This document shows, piece by piece, positions 1 through 11,825 of a stretch of 64,000 bases of DNA (the stretch's first letter is position 1; the number at the start of each line of letters is the position of its first letter). This stretch comes from Sinonovacula constricta (Eukaryota; Mollusca; Bivalvia; Cardiida; Solecurtidae). The stretch spans positions 10,727,780 to 10,791,779 of the forward strand of contig CM017568.1 of NCBI GenBank assembly GCA_007844125.1, written 5' to 3'. The notes beneath the pieces were generated by a model that saw nothing but the letters and a program-made list of their open reading frames with translations, did no database searches and was not told where the DNA came from. Position numbers and translations under genes: made by a program.

Positions 1-2984
1 CCTGTAAAGCAGCTATGCCCTGATATTGTAAATTGTTGCATAGAATAACATTTTTTTTCTGCGTTTGCAAATATGTAAAGGCAGTAATTGTGTTTTTTTC
101 TCTAAAAAAAAGTAATTTGCCGAAAATTTGAGTGTGAGCATTTTTTAGAGAAAAAAAAATGCCCTGAAAGACATTTGTTGCATTTTTTATGCACCAAGCA
201 TAGCAGATGGTTGCTTTAAAAGCCATAATTGTGGTGTCCCAACCTATCAAAAAATGTGCTAAGTATCTTATAACCAAAACAAATAGTACTTCCACCTTGT
301 TCCAACTAAATGTTACTGGTCAAAAGCACTGTTTTTCCTGATTACTTAGCGTTAATATGATACATCGCATGATGTTGGCCAGAATCACGTATTTAGACCA
401 ATTGATGCTTTTTGTATGAGAAGTTAAATGTAAGTTAAATGTTATTGTCTTGTCATAATAATTACTTTTCTTTTGATAGTTTTACTTTCTGTTCCTTCTT
501 TATAAAATATTTAAAGTACTTTACACTGTTGTTTGTCATATTTGAAGATGTTTACACAGATGTTTGCTGTTTAAATAAAAATGGTTCAGTGGCTAACTGG
601 TTTTCTTAGGAACATAAATTATTATTTTTTTATTATTTTATTAGTCAACAAAGTTACACAGTAAACAGTTAATTTTAAATGACTCCTTATAACAAATCAT
701 TGTCCCATTTTCCCAAATGAATTGTATCATAAAATAGCGAATCAAGACGAACTGACAACACGTATACCGGTAGTATCATGGAGGGAGCATATCGTTACAG
801 CTCTAGTTTTAGAACACACCATTTTCATCAGTTTTTTATTGCATCGAGCATAGCTTGAGGGAATACATGGATCATGCTGTGTTTACTTAGTGGAAAAACG
901 CAGAATCAAGAAGTATTTAAATACACAGATTAATTGGTGTCATAGCTGCAAGAATATTGTTGTTTTTCTGTTCATAACCTCTTCACTATAAATGATGGTG
1001 ATTGTTGCTGGGTTTTTTTTTTCAGTTTAAAATGATGTACAAATGAAACTTATGCTAAAAGTTTACTTTATTTCAATATGGAAGAAGACAGTAGCATTTA
1101 TGAATGAATGGAATGAAGGAAGGAAAGAATAAATCTAATATATATTAGGGGTGGTAGGTGTTGCAGCAGATGTATGCTGGCAAACATGTAGCCATATCTT
1201 TGTTATTAAATTAAGGCTATGTGCCTGTTGAAATTCCTTAGTGTAGAGATGGTGGAAATGGTTAAAAAATGAAACTGTGAGAACACAGGTTCAAGCAAGA
1301 ATAATACAAGCCATAATGGAATTTACTGTGGGAAACTCTTTGAGGCTGACTGTAAACAACACAGAAAGTGTAGGAAAAGAGGCAGTCATTTTGACAATTC
1401 CAAAGCAGGCTGGAAATGTAAAATACTAAGTTTAGTATATAGCCTACATAGATGTGGTACATTGAGGAATTCTTAACACAGCTGAACATGGCCTGTGTCA
1501 TTAGTGATTGTTTACAAAAAGATGAGGGGCACCAACAGTATTTCGGTTATTATTATTATTATTATTATTTTGTCTATTACTTAACACCAGGTGGAGGTGA
1601 AGGATGCCACAGTAAAGACATTTGCTGAGATTATGGCTGAAAAGAAGCGAAAGCGCCTGCAGGCTCAACAGGCCAGCCAGGAAGGAAAAAGACGACTTCC
1701 AGCAGGTGTGTCTTATATGTAGTGCTTTCCTTAATGCAGTAACTACAGACATTTGTGTTGAGAAATCAATTGTTATTGAGTGCATGATCAATGCTGAGTA
1801 TACCTTAAGTTACTTATTTGTACTCCCTGAGCCTCTCACTGCAGTTTGTCCCCTCCCCACTGCGGACAAAGCATGTATGAGATGAGTACTTCTAAAACCT
1901 TGTAGAATAGAAAAGGCATAAAAGCAATCATGGTCACGATACACAAGGGCTGGCAGTTTAAAAACTCTTAACTGAGTTTGAGACCACACATTGAAGCAAT
2001 GGTCATATTTAAATTTCCTTCAAAATCCAACCTATTATATCCTTGTGTATGTTCTCAAAGTCCAGTTCATATCTTTATACTTGAATATACTTGCATCTAA
2101 GCCATCTGAAAGCTCACATCCCATATGGGATTTCATACCTTGCAATGAAGGGATGTGGATTACAGTGACTGTGTTTGTAATAATGTGTGGCGCAGTGTTG
2201 AAAAATAAAATGTAAACAACTGATGTTTGAATATTGTAGGATTTACAGAAGCAGAGACAGAGACTAATTCAGCAGAGAGCTTCAGTAGCCTAGCAGCCAG
2301 TCCTTCAAGCAGTCAAGATATCCCTGAAGTCGCCATCAATCCCCTCAGCATACAACTCCCCTCCAGAGGCCCCATCCATGCAACATAGATACTCCCTCAT
2401 CAGCCAACCTCATCCTCTAGTTCCACCACAGTCACATCGAAACCCTTGCGGTGGAAACGACAGAAAACAAGTGAGGCCCAACCAGAAACCATTTCTGAGA
2501 CTAAACATACCCAAAAACAATCTGCCAGTATGGATACCTCAACCCGGTTGTCTGTAGAAAAACGAACAGCCAGAATGGAAAGTGATATATCTGACAGTGA
2601 TGCTAACTCAAATCTAATGGCTCAGGGATAAAGCTAGCACCAATACATCCAGTGCTGATAGTGGAAAGGAAATGTAAGTTATTCTTATTATCTTTATGTT
2701 TTTCTTTTTAAAGAAGAAAAATGGACCTGCCATTTGTCTGTTTAAAGAAGACAAATAGACTTAATCACTTTTTTATTTAAGGAAGACACAGGGAACATTT
2801 TTCTGTTTAAAGAAAAGAATCTCTAATGTTTATTGTTATTTACAATTAACATATGTTTGAAAATACCATGTGATAGGATAATTTTTAAATTGGTTTTGCT
2901 ACTAAGGTGTTAGCTATCAGCTCTCAGAAGGATGATCTAGGTAATCTTTAACTTCTTTCATTTAAAACCATTTCCATTTTATCA

Positions 2985-3638
2985 GTGTCTGTTTTAATGG
3001 ATACAATTTGACTTATTTGCATTTAAATAGATACAACAAGACAGTATTGTCTGTGTTTTAGTGGGTGTTTTTTATTCTTGTCTGTATTCTAATGGATATA
3101 TAACTTGACAACCTTGTCTGTATTCTAACGGATATAACTTGACATCCATGTCTGTGTTCTGAACGAGGCAGTCGTGGTCAAGCAGTTAAGAGTCTCCGAC
3201 TTGTAACTCCTCAGTCCCTCACAGTACAGATTCGAGTCCCAATTGGGAAGGTTTTCCAGCTAACCTGCCATGCGCAGTGGTCCTATCCAGACTTGAGTGT
3301 GGGGTCATTCTCAACCATAATTAGCTGGACTTCACCAATATGACCATAATTGTGTCAATGCAATGTAACAAAAAAAAACTGTGTTCTAATCAACCTTATG
3401 TTACAGACTTGTCTACATTCTAATTTAACTTGACATTCTTGTTACAGATACAACCTGGCATACTTTTGTTTTAATGGATATAACTTGACATTCTTGACAA
3501 TTTCCTAATGTATATAACATGGAATTCTTGTCTGTGTTTTAATGGATATGACTTGACACCATTTTCTATGTTTTATGGATATAATTTGACATCATCTTTG
3601 CCTATGTCCTAATGAATATATCCTTGTCTATGTTCTAG
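2985..3638 (+). repeat. Degenerate intronic minisatellite
   Basis: The last ZC3H11A-like intron is built from loosely repeated units of about 35-45 bases of the type 'tggatataacttgaca' followed by 'cttgtctgtgttctaa'. The same array occupies 32,017-32,672 in unit B. It is interrupted by a SINE at 3,161-3,378. Confidence 0.7.
3161..3378 (+). mobile_element. tRNA-derived SINE (shared by units A and B)
   Basis: This is a 218-bp insertion with a tRNA-like head. 'gtggtcaagcagttaaga' resembles an A box of the Ser/Leu type and 'gattcgagtccc' is a good B box. The body ends in an A-rich tail ('aacaaaaaaaaa'). It is flanked by a 9-bp target-site duplication CTGTGTTCT at 3,152-3,160 and 3,379-3,387. The same insertion with the same TSD is in unit B, so it predates the A/B duplication. 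The TSD matches the host minisatellite unit, so chance similarity of the flanks cannot be wholly excluded. Confidence 0.8.
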
Positions 3639-3789
3639 GCCTGTGGTTGCCAAAAGTCAGTCTGCCTCCAGTGTGGACCTGGATGATCATTTCCTGGACA
3701 TGTCCGACGATGATGACCTTGACTTGGATCTAGCTGGTGCCCAAGACCATGATGAACTGATGCGAGAGATAGATGAGCTGCTGGCCTAA

Positions 3790-5896
3790 TTGATGGACAA
3801 TATACAGCAACAGATAATAGTGACAATATCCACTATACAGTAAACCAAGTTATTGTCATATTTTCTGGACAGTAGAAAGATACAGAGTGTAAAATAATGA
3901 TTGTGAACAGTCAACTGCCAGTTAAACAAACTATCACAACAGTCATTAGAGAGTTAAACCCAGAATAGCAATAATATTGATACTTATTTTAAGTAAACAT
4001 CCATATAATTTATTATTAGAATAGTTTCATGTAGCCTGGTTCAACAAAATTGAAATTGTATTTATTATTTAGTACATTTATTTGGCCAAAAATTAAACCT
4101 TTAAAGCTGCCTTAACACTTAGATAATATTCAACCCTTTATTGCATGCATATGCCATTTTACATCTTCATAGAGCATACACAATAATCGCTCGGATCTTC
4201 AGTTAAAATCTGCTCAGTAATGGTTTTATTTGTAGAAACTTTAATTATAGTCTGAACAAACATGTATTGAAAAAATATAAAACTGTTTCAAAGAAGAGAA
4301 ATAAAAAATTGGGTGAAATTTTAAAAATCATGTACATGTACCAAGAATGATAGATTTTTGCCATTTAGAATCATTTGTCTTTAGACTGATGACCAAGTTG
4401 CATGTACCAGTCCCATTGGAATGTTGATTTCACAAACACGCATTTTCCTGCCATACTTGAAGATTTGTTTTCCTCCTTACTCCTATATTTGTGTTCTATG
4501 TTTGTGTGTATCTCTATATTATCGTAAGGTCATAAATAGTACTAAAGGGGCATTTTACTTTGTTCTTCAAGTTCTTACCTCATGTTTTGTAGTTTTGTGT
4601 AAAATGTTCATAACTGTTAATTGTTAATAAAAATTCCAAGTGCTAGAGGATGTCTGTACATTTCATTTGAAGGATAATTTGACATGTTGATTTGTTTTGA
4701 ATCTTGTAATGTTACATGCATAAGGTGTGAAAGAATTTTGAAATATTCCTCAGTTTGACTTGTATTATCTTTTTTAATATATTGTTAACTATTTTTATTT
4801 TGAAGTCATTTGTAATTATTCATGAACAAGATGTGTTCAACGACAAAAACATCCTAATATATTGTTTGGTTACTGATCTGGTCTTTATATATTATAATAC
4901 TGGTTATCACATTTAAGTGTGTAGTGTCCTGTTTATAACAACTGTTTTTTAATGATGGTCACAGTTCTTGTCGCATTTAATAACAATCTATTGAAAGAAA
5001 ATCCAACTGGCATTACTATTGAATTGTTTGTTTTTCATGCAACTGTTTGAAGTGGTACATTTTTGTCATAAATCATAAAACAAAGTGTTTATATATAAAG
5101 TAAAACCACTGACCCTGTTTATTTGATGCAGTGTGCCGTTAAAAACTGTTAACATTTTGGTAATTTTGGAGATGTTATGTTCATGATTTAATTTTTTTAT
5201 GGTATGTATAGTTTAAGCGACTGTTGTTCTTATATGATTATTGTGTCATTTAAATTATCATTTCATCAAGTAATAATTCCATAGAATGAAGAAAGATTAA
5301 AGACTTCACATTCTGACAATAAGTGATTAATCTCAGGTAAATATTGCCACGTTTTTTGCTCGAGGTCACTTGTATGTTGGTTGCTTGTATGTTGGTTACT
5401 TGTACTGTATGTGTAAATTCAAAGCATATCTCTGCTTTAGTTTCAATAAATATTGATTAACATTAAAACTTTTTACGGAAGAATTGCTGTAAATATTTCA
5501 TTTTAAGTTCCTGAGTGCTGTTAGTTAACTATTATCTTGACTTCACTGAGGCAAATTATAGACTTAAGTGCATACAATATCGTTACTTGTTATTGTTAGA
5601 GGCCCATATGGTGTCATTTTCTGTTCTTGGATAACCGTTGAACAAATGGTCAATTATGTTTTGTTTTAATTCCTATTAATATTTGATGAATGCTCACTTT
5701 ATTTTATGAAACTTAATGTGAATAAAGTGAAAATAACAATAATGCTTCTGTCTTCTTTCTACCTGTTTAAAGCGATAATTATTCCAGAAGGCTTTTTTGT
5801 CTTACCATAAACTTTTAACTGGTCTATGTTTTTAAAAAAAATACAATTAAAGAAAAGGACATAAATGCAATTGTAATAAAATGCTCGTATTTTGTA
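3790..5896 (+). other. 3' UTR and downstream non-coding DNA
   Basis: AT-rich sequence follows the ZC3H11A-like stop codon. It is nearly collinear with 32,824-34,786 in unit B. A candidate polyadenylation signal AATAAA lies at 4,626-4,631, with further AATAAA motifs near 5,446 and 5,723. I see no other coding region here. A has about 135 bases (near 5,760-5,895) that B lacks. Confidence 0.5.
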
Positions 5897-5960
5897 GGAT
5901 TCAAACCTGGGACTTGAATCTCAGTCTAGTGCTCTTCTGACTGCAAAGTCTTGGTACATG
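5897..5960 (-). repeat. tRNA-like SINE head remnant
   Basis: Read on the minus strand, the sequence contains 'GGTTTGAATCC', a near-consensus Pol III B box, preceded by 'GCACTAGACTGAGATTC', which looks like an anticodon arm. No complete cloverleaf could be drawn, so it is called a tRNA-derived remnant and not a tRNA gene. The unit B copy is at about 34,787-34,850. Confidence 0.4.
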
Positions 5961-6284
5961 TTTTGTTTTATAAATGTAATTTTATTGTCAATTGTGAATG
6001 GCACAATGTTGAAATAAAGCTCCACAAAAAATGTTATAATTTTTGAAAAGTTCACTAGCGCTTATAACTTTGGATCAAAGTCTAGTCCAATGAAGGATCA
6101 ATCGCTATTATTTTGTCCAGTCTTATATGCCACATACTTCTTGTGATGAACAGTTTTGTACCAGTTACATCGTTTTTCTGAAGATATATCTAAATGGTTT
6201 CGGAACTCCAATGAATAGTTTGGACATTTGAACATTCAGCACATTTGTCTTATAAATTTGTTTTTTTTTTCCACAAAGTCTTTC

Positions 6285-6800
6285 ATCGGACCTGAGGCTG
6301 TGATGTACATGAAAAGTAATTAAAAATTGTAGTGGAATAACTCCCCTGCTAACGCTCAAGCATACGTAAGGGTGGTTCCATGACTGGTCAGCCCGGTGTC
6401 AGTATTGATTGGACAGAGTGGAGTGTGTTCATATACGCAGTGAAGACACCACTACATATGCTTCACGTGGACGTCGTCCCAAAATAAGCGAAAGCCTGTT
6501 GGCGGGTTATACACCCAACAAATTACAGTCAAATTAAGTGTGTGCCGATAGGGGCCACCTGTAGCGGGGTTAGAACCCTCCGGAAGCCCATCTGTTCGCT
6601 GTGGGTGCACCCAGCATATCCCTCATGACGGTATTCTGATGGTTGAGGTTAGTGAAGGAATGTCAGTTACGTTGACCTGAGTTATGGAGTTGACAGGCGG
6701 TTATTTAGGTCCGGTTTAATTCATCGTCTGCCCGCGATGTATCTGCGTTACATTCATTACCGTGTAGTGCAACCCCACACACCCACTCTTATCTTCTATT
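6285..6800 (+). repeat. SINE-like dispersed repeat, headless copy
   Basis: A core of the form 'gctaacgctcaagcata', 'actggtcagcccggtg' and 'gcagtgaagacaccactac' recurs at 14,890-15,060, at 35,240-35,440 and at 43,320-43,490. It is therefore a dispersed repeat family, not unit-specific DNA. The unit B orthologue at 35,180 carries a tRNA-like head that this copy lacks (the join is 'gacctga/ggctgtg'). Confidence 0.6.
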
Positions 6801-7158
6801 TTTATTTATAATCCAATGAACAATCGGCTACACGGGTCAATAGCGCATCATTTGCTTTTTGCATATCGTTTCAGTGTATAGCATTTTGATATCACTGGGT
6901 CGGGAAATCAGATACCCACTCCATATCAACGTCCTCTTGTAATCCGAGGCAAGTGGCGATCCAGAATGCCGAATCGTTAATTTTAACGTCATAGATAGAA
7001 ATTGAAAATGTTCCGAAACTATTCCCACTTTTCCTCAGAAGACTGATATCGACACAATACTAACAAACTAAACTGTTCAACACTTTCTTATAATTCAGCT
7101 ACTTGAGAAATATTCCAATTACCAAAATTTCACCTTTAGTCAATGAAAAATCGAACTG

Positions 7159-8010
7159 TTGAAAAACTGCAAGAAAATTGAAAAAAGGACTATCTATTTA
7201 AAAAAACAAGGTTTTACATTTACCCGAATTCTGCCGACTCAAAGTCAAACATTTCCCCCCAGAATTCTCTTACTTACTCAAAAGGCGTTATCCGCTGTAA
7301 TGACCTCTCTGGACTGTAAAGAGGAGATCCTGACAGAATTTACACTAAGGCAGGAGTCGAATCACTACAAACATAAACATGCTAACATTCAACAATCCAA
7401 ACCTCCCATCCACAATCCACAGATGGCTATCTTCTCGTCAAAGAGCAAGTGTACATTCCAAACTCACTACATTGCTTTGACTGTCGGAGGTTTTGTCACT
7501 ATAAATCATATTGCATAAACAACATCATCTACGGACCATCCTGTGAATCCGACCACTCCTCAAACATTGTGTGTCAAACTGATCCAAAGTGTCCCAATTG
7601 CTCTAGACCTCACCAAGGTATCATAGTAGGACAGGGAAATGCCCAACAATGGAAATTTGAAAAGGAGGTACTTAAAAGTAAATTACACCCATAATGTATA
7701 ATTTTCTGATGCATCGAAAGTTAGCTACAGAGAAACCTACATCTATTTCTTCCAAGAAAAAAAAAACTTACGTTGCCGTTAGAAAGTCTCACACCTTCGG
7801 TTTGCCGGTTCGACTCAACATAAAAAATTAAAAACACTGTATTCTGAAATAAACAAAACAACTAAAACTACGAACCAGTGTACCACTCCTACTTCAGAAC
7901 CATATTCTTTTACACAATCCTACCCACAATCTGCCTCAAAACATCGGTCAAAGCAGAAAGAAAAGCTGCTGCCATGGTCCCTCTTTTTAAAAGTCTTCAT
8001 TTTAAAGGTG
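7159..8010 (+). pseudogene. LINE ORF1 (gag-like zinc-knuckle) remnant, unit A
   Basis: Two overlapping frames together encode a protein typical of ORF1 of I/Jockey-type non-LTR retrotransposons. An N-terminal stretch around TSLDCKEEILTEF is followed by YIPNSLHCFDCRRFCHYKSYC and then CPNCSRPHQG. The unit B copy shows the cleaner knuckle C-x2-C-x4-H-x4-C; here the pattern is shifted by substitutions. The frame changes near 7,450-7,500, and the downstream part (around KSHTFGLP) is broken by stops. It is a decayed nucleic-acid-binding ORF1 protein. The RT-encoding ORF2 of the same element is not adjacent. Confidence 0.65.
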
Positions 8011-8179
8011 TTATGACTAATAAAGTTTTATTTTTATTGGTTAATCAAAACCCAGCTGTCCTGGAATAAAAGGAGAGATAAAAGTTGTAAGCAGAGTAAC
8101 CTTTAAAATCAATCCCATTCATACATACTGTATATGGGCGTCTTGCGAATCGACAATACGTTCTAAATTCCAAAATACC

Positions 8180-9393
8180 TAGTGCTGTCATTGATACTCC
8201 AAAAAGCGTATCGATGATATCGATATATCAAAAGAAAAATATCGTCGATATATCGATATATCGAAGGGAATTTGGAGAAATTGTAATTCTTATCTAATTA
8301 CTGCCTAGTATGCACATTCTGGGTATACTTATGCATAGTGTTCTTCTTTAATATATTTTTCACTAACATTTTTGTACTTTAAGCTTGGTATTTTCAAAAA
8401 AATGTTGAAAAATAGTTTTCAATTTGTTTACAACTTATCAAATGATGAAAACAAAATGCGTATGTTTTAACCATTTAATTAAATAAACAGAAAGTGTTCC
8501 TCACTTTACTCATATACACTATTACTTTATAGTGATTACAGTAAGATTAACAAATGTACTGACATAAACAAACTACAGACAGTAATAAAAACATTTTCAT
8601 AAACTTCAGAAGTGAAAAGTCCCCAGTCAGGTACATCAAGTCATAAACTTATATGATAGTGTTACAATGTAAAGACATTCACATTGTCATGTGTATGTGA
8701 AGCATAGTATAATACTGTTTAGTAACAGTTCCCCATTATGTACAACACCCCTTAAGCACAAGTCATAAACAATCTTCACCCAGTTATAACTCATAAGACC
8801 TTAAGCTGACCGTAGTTGTGGTATAAGAACACCAACATGTCTGCGTTTTCTGTCGTGAGCGATGATTTTTTTTTGAAATGATGTTTCCTGCTGTAGAGAA
8901 CACACGTTCTGAAGGCACACTAGTTGCAGGTACTTGAAGATAGTGGGTGGCCATTTTGGAAAGTCTAGGGAACTTCTTTTGATGCCCGCCCACCACTCAA
9001 TTGGTTACAAAATATAAAAATGTTAACAGAATAATAGAGTATTTTGTTGATTTCTTTTACAAATTGACAAATTCATGATCTTACAACTGTCTCCCAACTT
9101 TCATACAACTTCGTCAAATTGTTAATGATATGTTAAGCACTTAGATGATTTTTTTCACGAATTTCTGATCGTTGTCAATAGTATTACGTTTACAACAGTT
9201 CCCTCCCTTTCATACAGCATTCTGTAGACTTCCGGTTGACGAAAAATGTTGATTTTAACGATTTTTTTAAACTTTTTTCTTTCTATTTTTTTCTTTCCGC
9301 CGGTATATCGATATTTTGAAATGCGTATCGATATATCGATATTTTAAAATGTGTATCGATATATCAATATCGGCCTAATCGATGACGGCCCTA
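8180..9393. mobile_element. hAT-type DNA transposon, 1,214 bp, with 8-bp TSD
   Basis: The termini are inverted: the left end begins TAGTGCTGTCATTGAT, and the right end read in reverse complement begins TAGGGCCGTCATCGAT (12 of 16 match). A perfect 8-bp duplication AAAATACC flanks it at 8,172-8,179 and 9,394-9,401, which is the hAT signature length. Subterminal regions are rich in 'tatcgatatatcgata' repeats. The interior keeps only the C-terminal dimerisation segment of the transposase on the minus strand, so the element is non-autonomous. Unit B lacks it together with about 25 bp of left and 115 bp of right flank. Confidence 0.9.
8784..8996 (-). pseudogene. hAT transposase C-terminal dimerisation fragment
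   Basis: The minus strand encodes FPRLSKMATHYLQVPATS followed by VPSERVFSTAGNIISKKN, the hallmark of the hAT family C-terminal dimerisation domain (consensus P-x-L-s-x-x-A-x-x-y-L-x-v-P-a-T-S-v-P-S-E-R-v-F-S-x-a-G). A conserved 'WW' lies just upstream in another frame (around 9,000), so at least one frameshift separates them. No DDE catalytic region or BED finger is visible. It sits inside the 8,180-9,393 element and cannot produce a working transposase. Confidence 0.88.
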
Positions 9394-10030
9394 AAAATAC
9401 CACAGTCTGAGATTAACATAATACTGATTTGTATGCTATCACCAATCATATAAGAGTCCAGAAAGTCATAACACTTGGCTCTGTTTATCTTTCACATTAT
9501 TCCGATTTATCAAAACCAAAATTAGATGATTTATTAAGGCAACCAAATACAAGTTGTATGCACTTATGTCAGAAAAGAACTCTATAAATGACCCTGAAAA
9601 TTATCTCAACAATGTTCATATTCCTATCGATATTGTTAGGGTTTATCTATGTCAAGAAACTCTCATTTTTAAATCACATTAAATATGTTAAGAAAAAAGA
9701 GTTCTAACGTTCTTAACTGACATAAGCTTTTATTGGTGACGTGCTGGAGCGCGACGCCTATATATGGAATGCTCACTGAAATTTGCACATGGAGAAAAGT
9801 TTGTTTTGCGGGCTTTCTAAACCTGATAAAATACGGGTCTGAATTCGGTAAATGACGTTCTGTTTTATTGTAGTTATTTATTTTTATATTTATTTACTTT
9901 CGCGTGTCTGTAACTTTCAAAGTAACTTTGAAAATAGTCAATAAGATAATGAGAAAGCAACAACATAGTACATTCGAGAAAAATACTATCGGAAAAATAC
10001 TTATTTGTGTAATGTGAAGCTGCTGCACAT
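9394..10030. other. Non-coding, shared with unit B from about 9,515
   Basis: AT-rich sequence. The part from about 9,515 matches 37,130-37,361 and, beyond a Mutator-like insertion in B, 37,998-38,290. The target site of that insertion is seen uninterrupted here ('gtgctggagcgcgacgcc', about 9,740-9,757). I see no gene. Confidence 0.5.
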
Positions 10031-10628
10031 GTGCAATCTCTATGGACTCTGAATTCGCCCCCCCCCCTCCCGCCCCCCTCATATGAGAATTACTTTTGAT
10101 ACTTATCGCTTAATAAGGACACTGTTCCGTTGGCTTCTAAGTCATGTAGGCATCCGAGAAAATGAGAAAGAGATAAGATTGCAAATGTGCTTCAGTCCTT
10201 ACTGCGAGACATTTGTGCATCCAATACGCGGACGATAAACCACTTATTAATCGGTATAACCAAATGACAAACAAGCTGGGACAGTGCTGTTTAAAACAAA
10301 TTTCAAGCAAGTAAACCCAAGGTCGGTACCAATGTATTTTTGTAGAGAAACGGGAACACGTTACTCTTTCGCGCTGTCGCATTGGCCATTACCTATACAT
10401 ATGTTTTAAAAAAGAAAAGATCAGCATGAATGTGTTCCTTGTCAGGAACCCCTAACAGTTAAGCCTATTTTATTTTATCCCACCATCTCTGTACATATCG
10501 GTTGATATAACCCGTGTGATAAAGATGAGCTTTATCAACCGATATTCGCGCACCTGCTCTAAGCCGGACTACTTTTTTGACGAAACGATCAGGAAATCCC
10601 AAAAATGTCCATAATATAAAGATTGGGT
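10031..10628. other. Unit A-specific replacement block with hairpin
   Basis: Between two stretches homologous to unit B ('gctgcacatgtgca' on the left, 'aaatagggcaaaagaggct' on the right) A and B carry unrelated sequence. The A block includes a C-rich run near 10,047-10,078. It also has a nested inverted repeat at about 10,495-10,545, with outer arms ATATCGGTTGA/TCAACCGATAT and inner arms GATAAAG/CTTTATC. Confidence 0.6.
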
Positions 10629-10654
10629 AAATAGGGCAAAAGAGGCTATTAAAA

Positions 10655-10737
10655 AAAGAATGAGAGCGGTTTCGATCTTTTTCCTGAAGAATTAAAAACT
10701 TAAGTAGCAGCGTCTTAACCGACTGAGCTAACCGGAC
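10655..10737 (-). repeat. tRNA-like sequence, unit A
   Basis: The minus strand reads CCGGTTAGCTCAGTCGGTTA, which contains an exact A-box match (TAGCTCAGTCGG), followed about 50 bases later by 'AGATCGAAACC', a B-box-like element. It could be a tRNA pseudogene or the head of a SINE. The anticodon arm does not pair convincingly. The unit B copy is at 38,820-38,912. Confidence 0.45.
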
Positions 10738-10920
10738 AGTTGATCGCGATATTCCGAAGTTTAATTAAATAATTTTATAGAAAATTTGAAAACAACAAAA
10801 AATATCAGAAAAAAAGAAACAACATGCATTACAGGAACATGATTGAAATTGTTTAGTAATAGTAATAAAATCAATAAAAGTACGAATTTGTAGTCTGCAA
10901 AAATAAAAACAACTGTCGAA

Positions 10921-11187
10921 ATGTCAGATCATGCGAGTCACCGTTGTTTTGATGTTATTAAGTGTGAATTGAAAGAATGTGATGAAAAATCGTGTAAAAA
11001 CCCAATCAGTGTTGAAGAGATGAGCTACGAGGATTTCGAGGCAAAATCTGGCTTTAATCTGAACATTTTTGAGAATGAAATTGATCTTGAATCTGTGGTG
11101 ACTCTCTCAGATTGCATCATCTGCCTAACCTTAGGACAGACCCTGATGATCATATGTCGTTACATAATGAACATTAAAATGGTTTAG
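10921..11187 (+). CDS. Hypothetical 88-codon ORF, unit A
   Basis: The ORF begins ATGTCAGATCATGC and encodes an acidic, cysteine-containing polypeptide (MSDHASHRCFDVIK, then an E/D-rich middle). It is kept open at the same length in unit B (39,079-39,345). I do not recognise the family. A proline-rich continuation (NTNPPPPIPTF) is open in another frame downstream to about 11,365, so it may be the broken N-terminal end of a larger protein, possibly a transposon ORF1. Every difference I count from the B copy changes an amino acid, which argues against purifying selection. Confidence 0.3.
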   Translation: MSDHASHRCFDVIKCELKECDEKSCKNPISVEEMSYEDFEAKSGFNLNIFENEIDLESVVTLSDCIICLTLGQTLMIICRYIMNIKMV

Positions 11188-11825
11188 ATAGAGCTCGATC
11201 TTTAGTCGAACCAAATACAGCTGACTGCACAGATCTGGACAAATGTGCTAAAAAATCACAGTTTCTAGACATAAACATGAACACCAACCCACCACCTCCA
11301 ATCCCAACATTTCTCCAAATTTCGCAAGTCACCCTGTCAAAAACACAACTATCTTCGAAATTTTAAAGCGCTATATTCAATGTTCATAATTTCAATGTCA
11401 TACACAATTAAAATCCATGAGCTACTGTTTGTTACATCCACAAACACACACAAACCTCAAATGTAATTCGCGTTTCTTTATGCCAAGTGCGTAGCAACTT
11501 TAATGTTACACGGCCTTGACATTACACACTACATGTATAACTTTACACGAGGGTGTGATTTTTGTTGTTCTATTTTTCTAACCATTATTTTTAGTTATCG
11601 TTATCAATAAAATTACAACCATATGTATAGCGCAAATAAAATAAAAGGAATAACATGTTTATTGTCTTATCATTTTATTGTAAAATAGAACTATTTCTTA
11701 TAGCCGAATGACTCTATTGCTCGCGCATGAATTTCGTGTATTGCATTGGAATGTCAGATCATGTAAGGGAGGAGCAGTAGCGGTAAATTTAAATGTTTCC
11801 CTTTGAAAAGCTGTTGATGGTGGGA
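11188..11825. other. Non-coding, shared with unit B
   Basis: After the proline-rich trace ending near 11,365 the sequence is AT-rich and collinear with 39,346-39,985. It contains an AATAAA near 11,635. Nothing else is recognised. Confidence 0.4.

Larger units (their letters stand above)
1591..3789 (+). pseudogene. ZC3H11A: ZC3H11A-like 3' exons, copy A (frameshifted)
   Basis: Three exons can be placed by splice sites and by comparison with copy B: 1,591-1,705, 2,240-2,673 and 3,639-3,789 (stop TAA). The first encodes the motif KTFAEIMAEKKRKR, which matches the repeated KTLEEI/KTFSEVLAEKK motif of ZC3H11A. The last encodes an acidic tail (DMSDDDDLDLDL...IDELLA) like the ZC3H11A C-terminus. 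ZC3H11A is a nuclear protein linked to TREX-dependent mRNA export. The middle exon has four single-base insertions relative to copy B (near 2,327, 2,346, 2,411 and 2,625). The first two shift the frame into a TAG near 2,388, and the fourth produces a stop just after MAQG. The first and last exons remain open. Earlier exons would lie left of the window. Consensus errors could explain single-base indels, but four in one exon favour a true pseudogene. Confidence 0.68.

Noticed and set aside
10655..10737. Functional tRNA gene
   Set aside because: A and B boxes are present, but the acceptor and anticodon arms do not pair; better explained as a tRNA-derived remnant.
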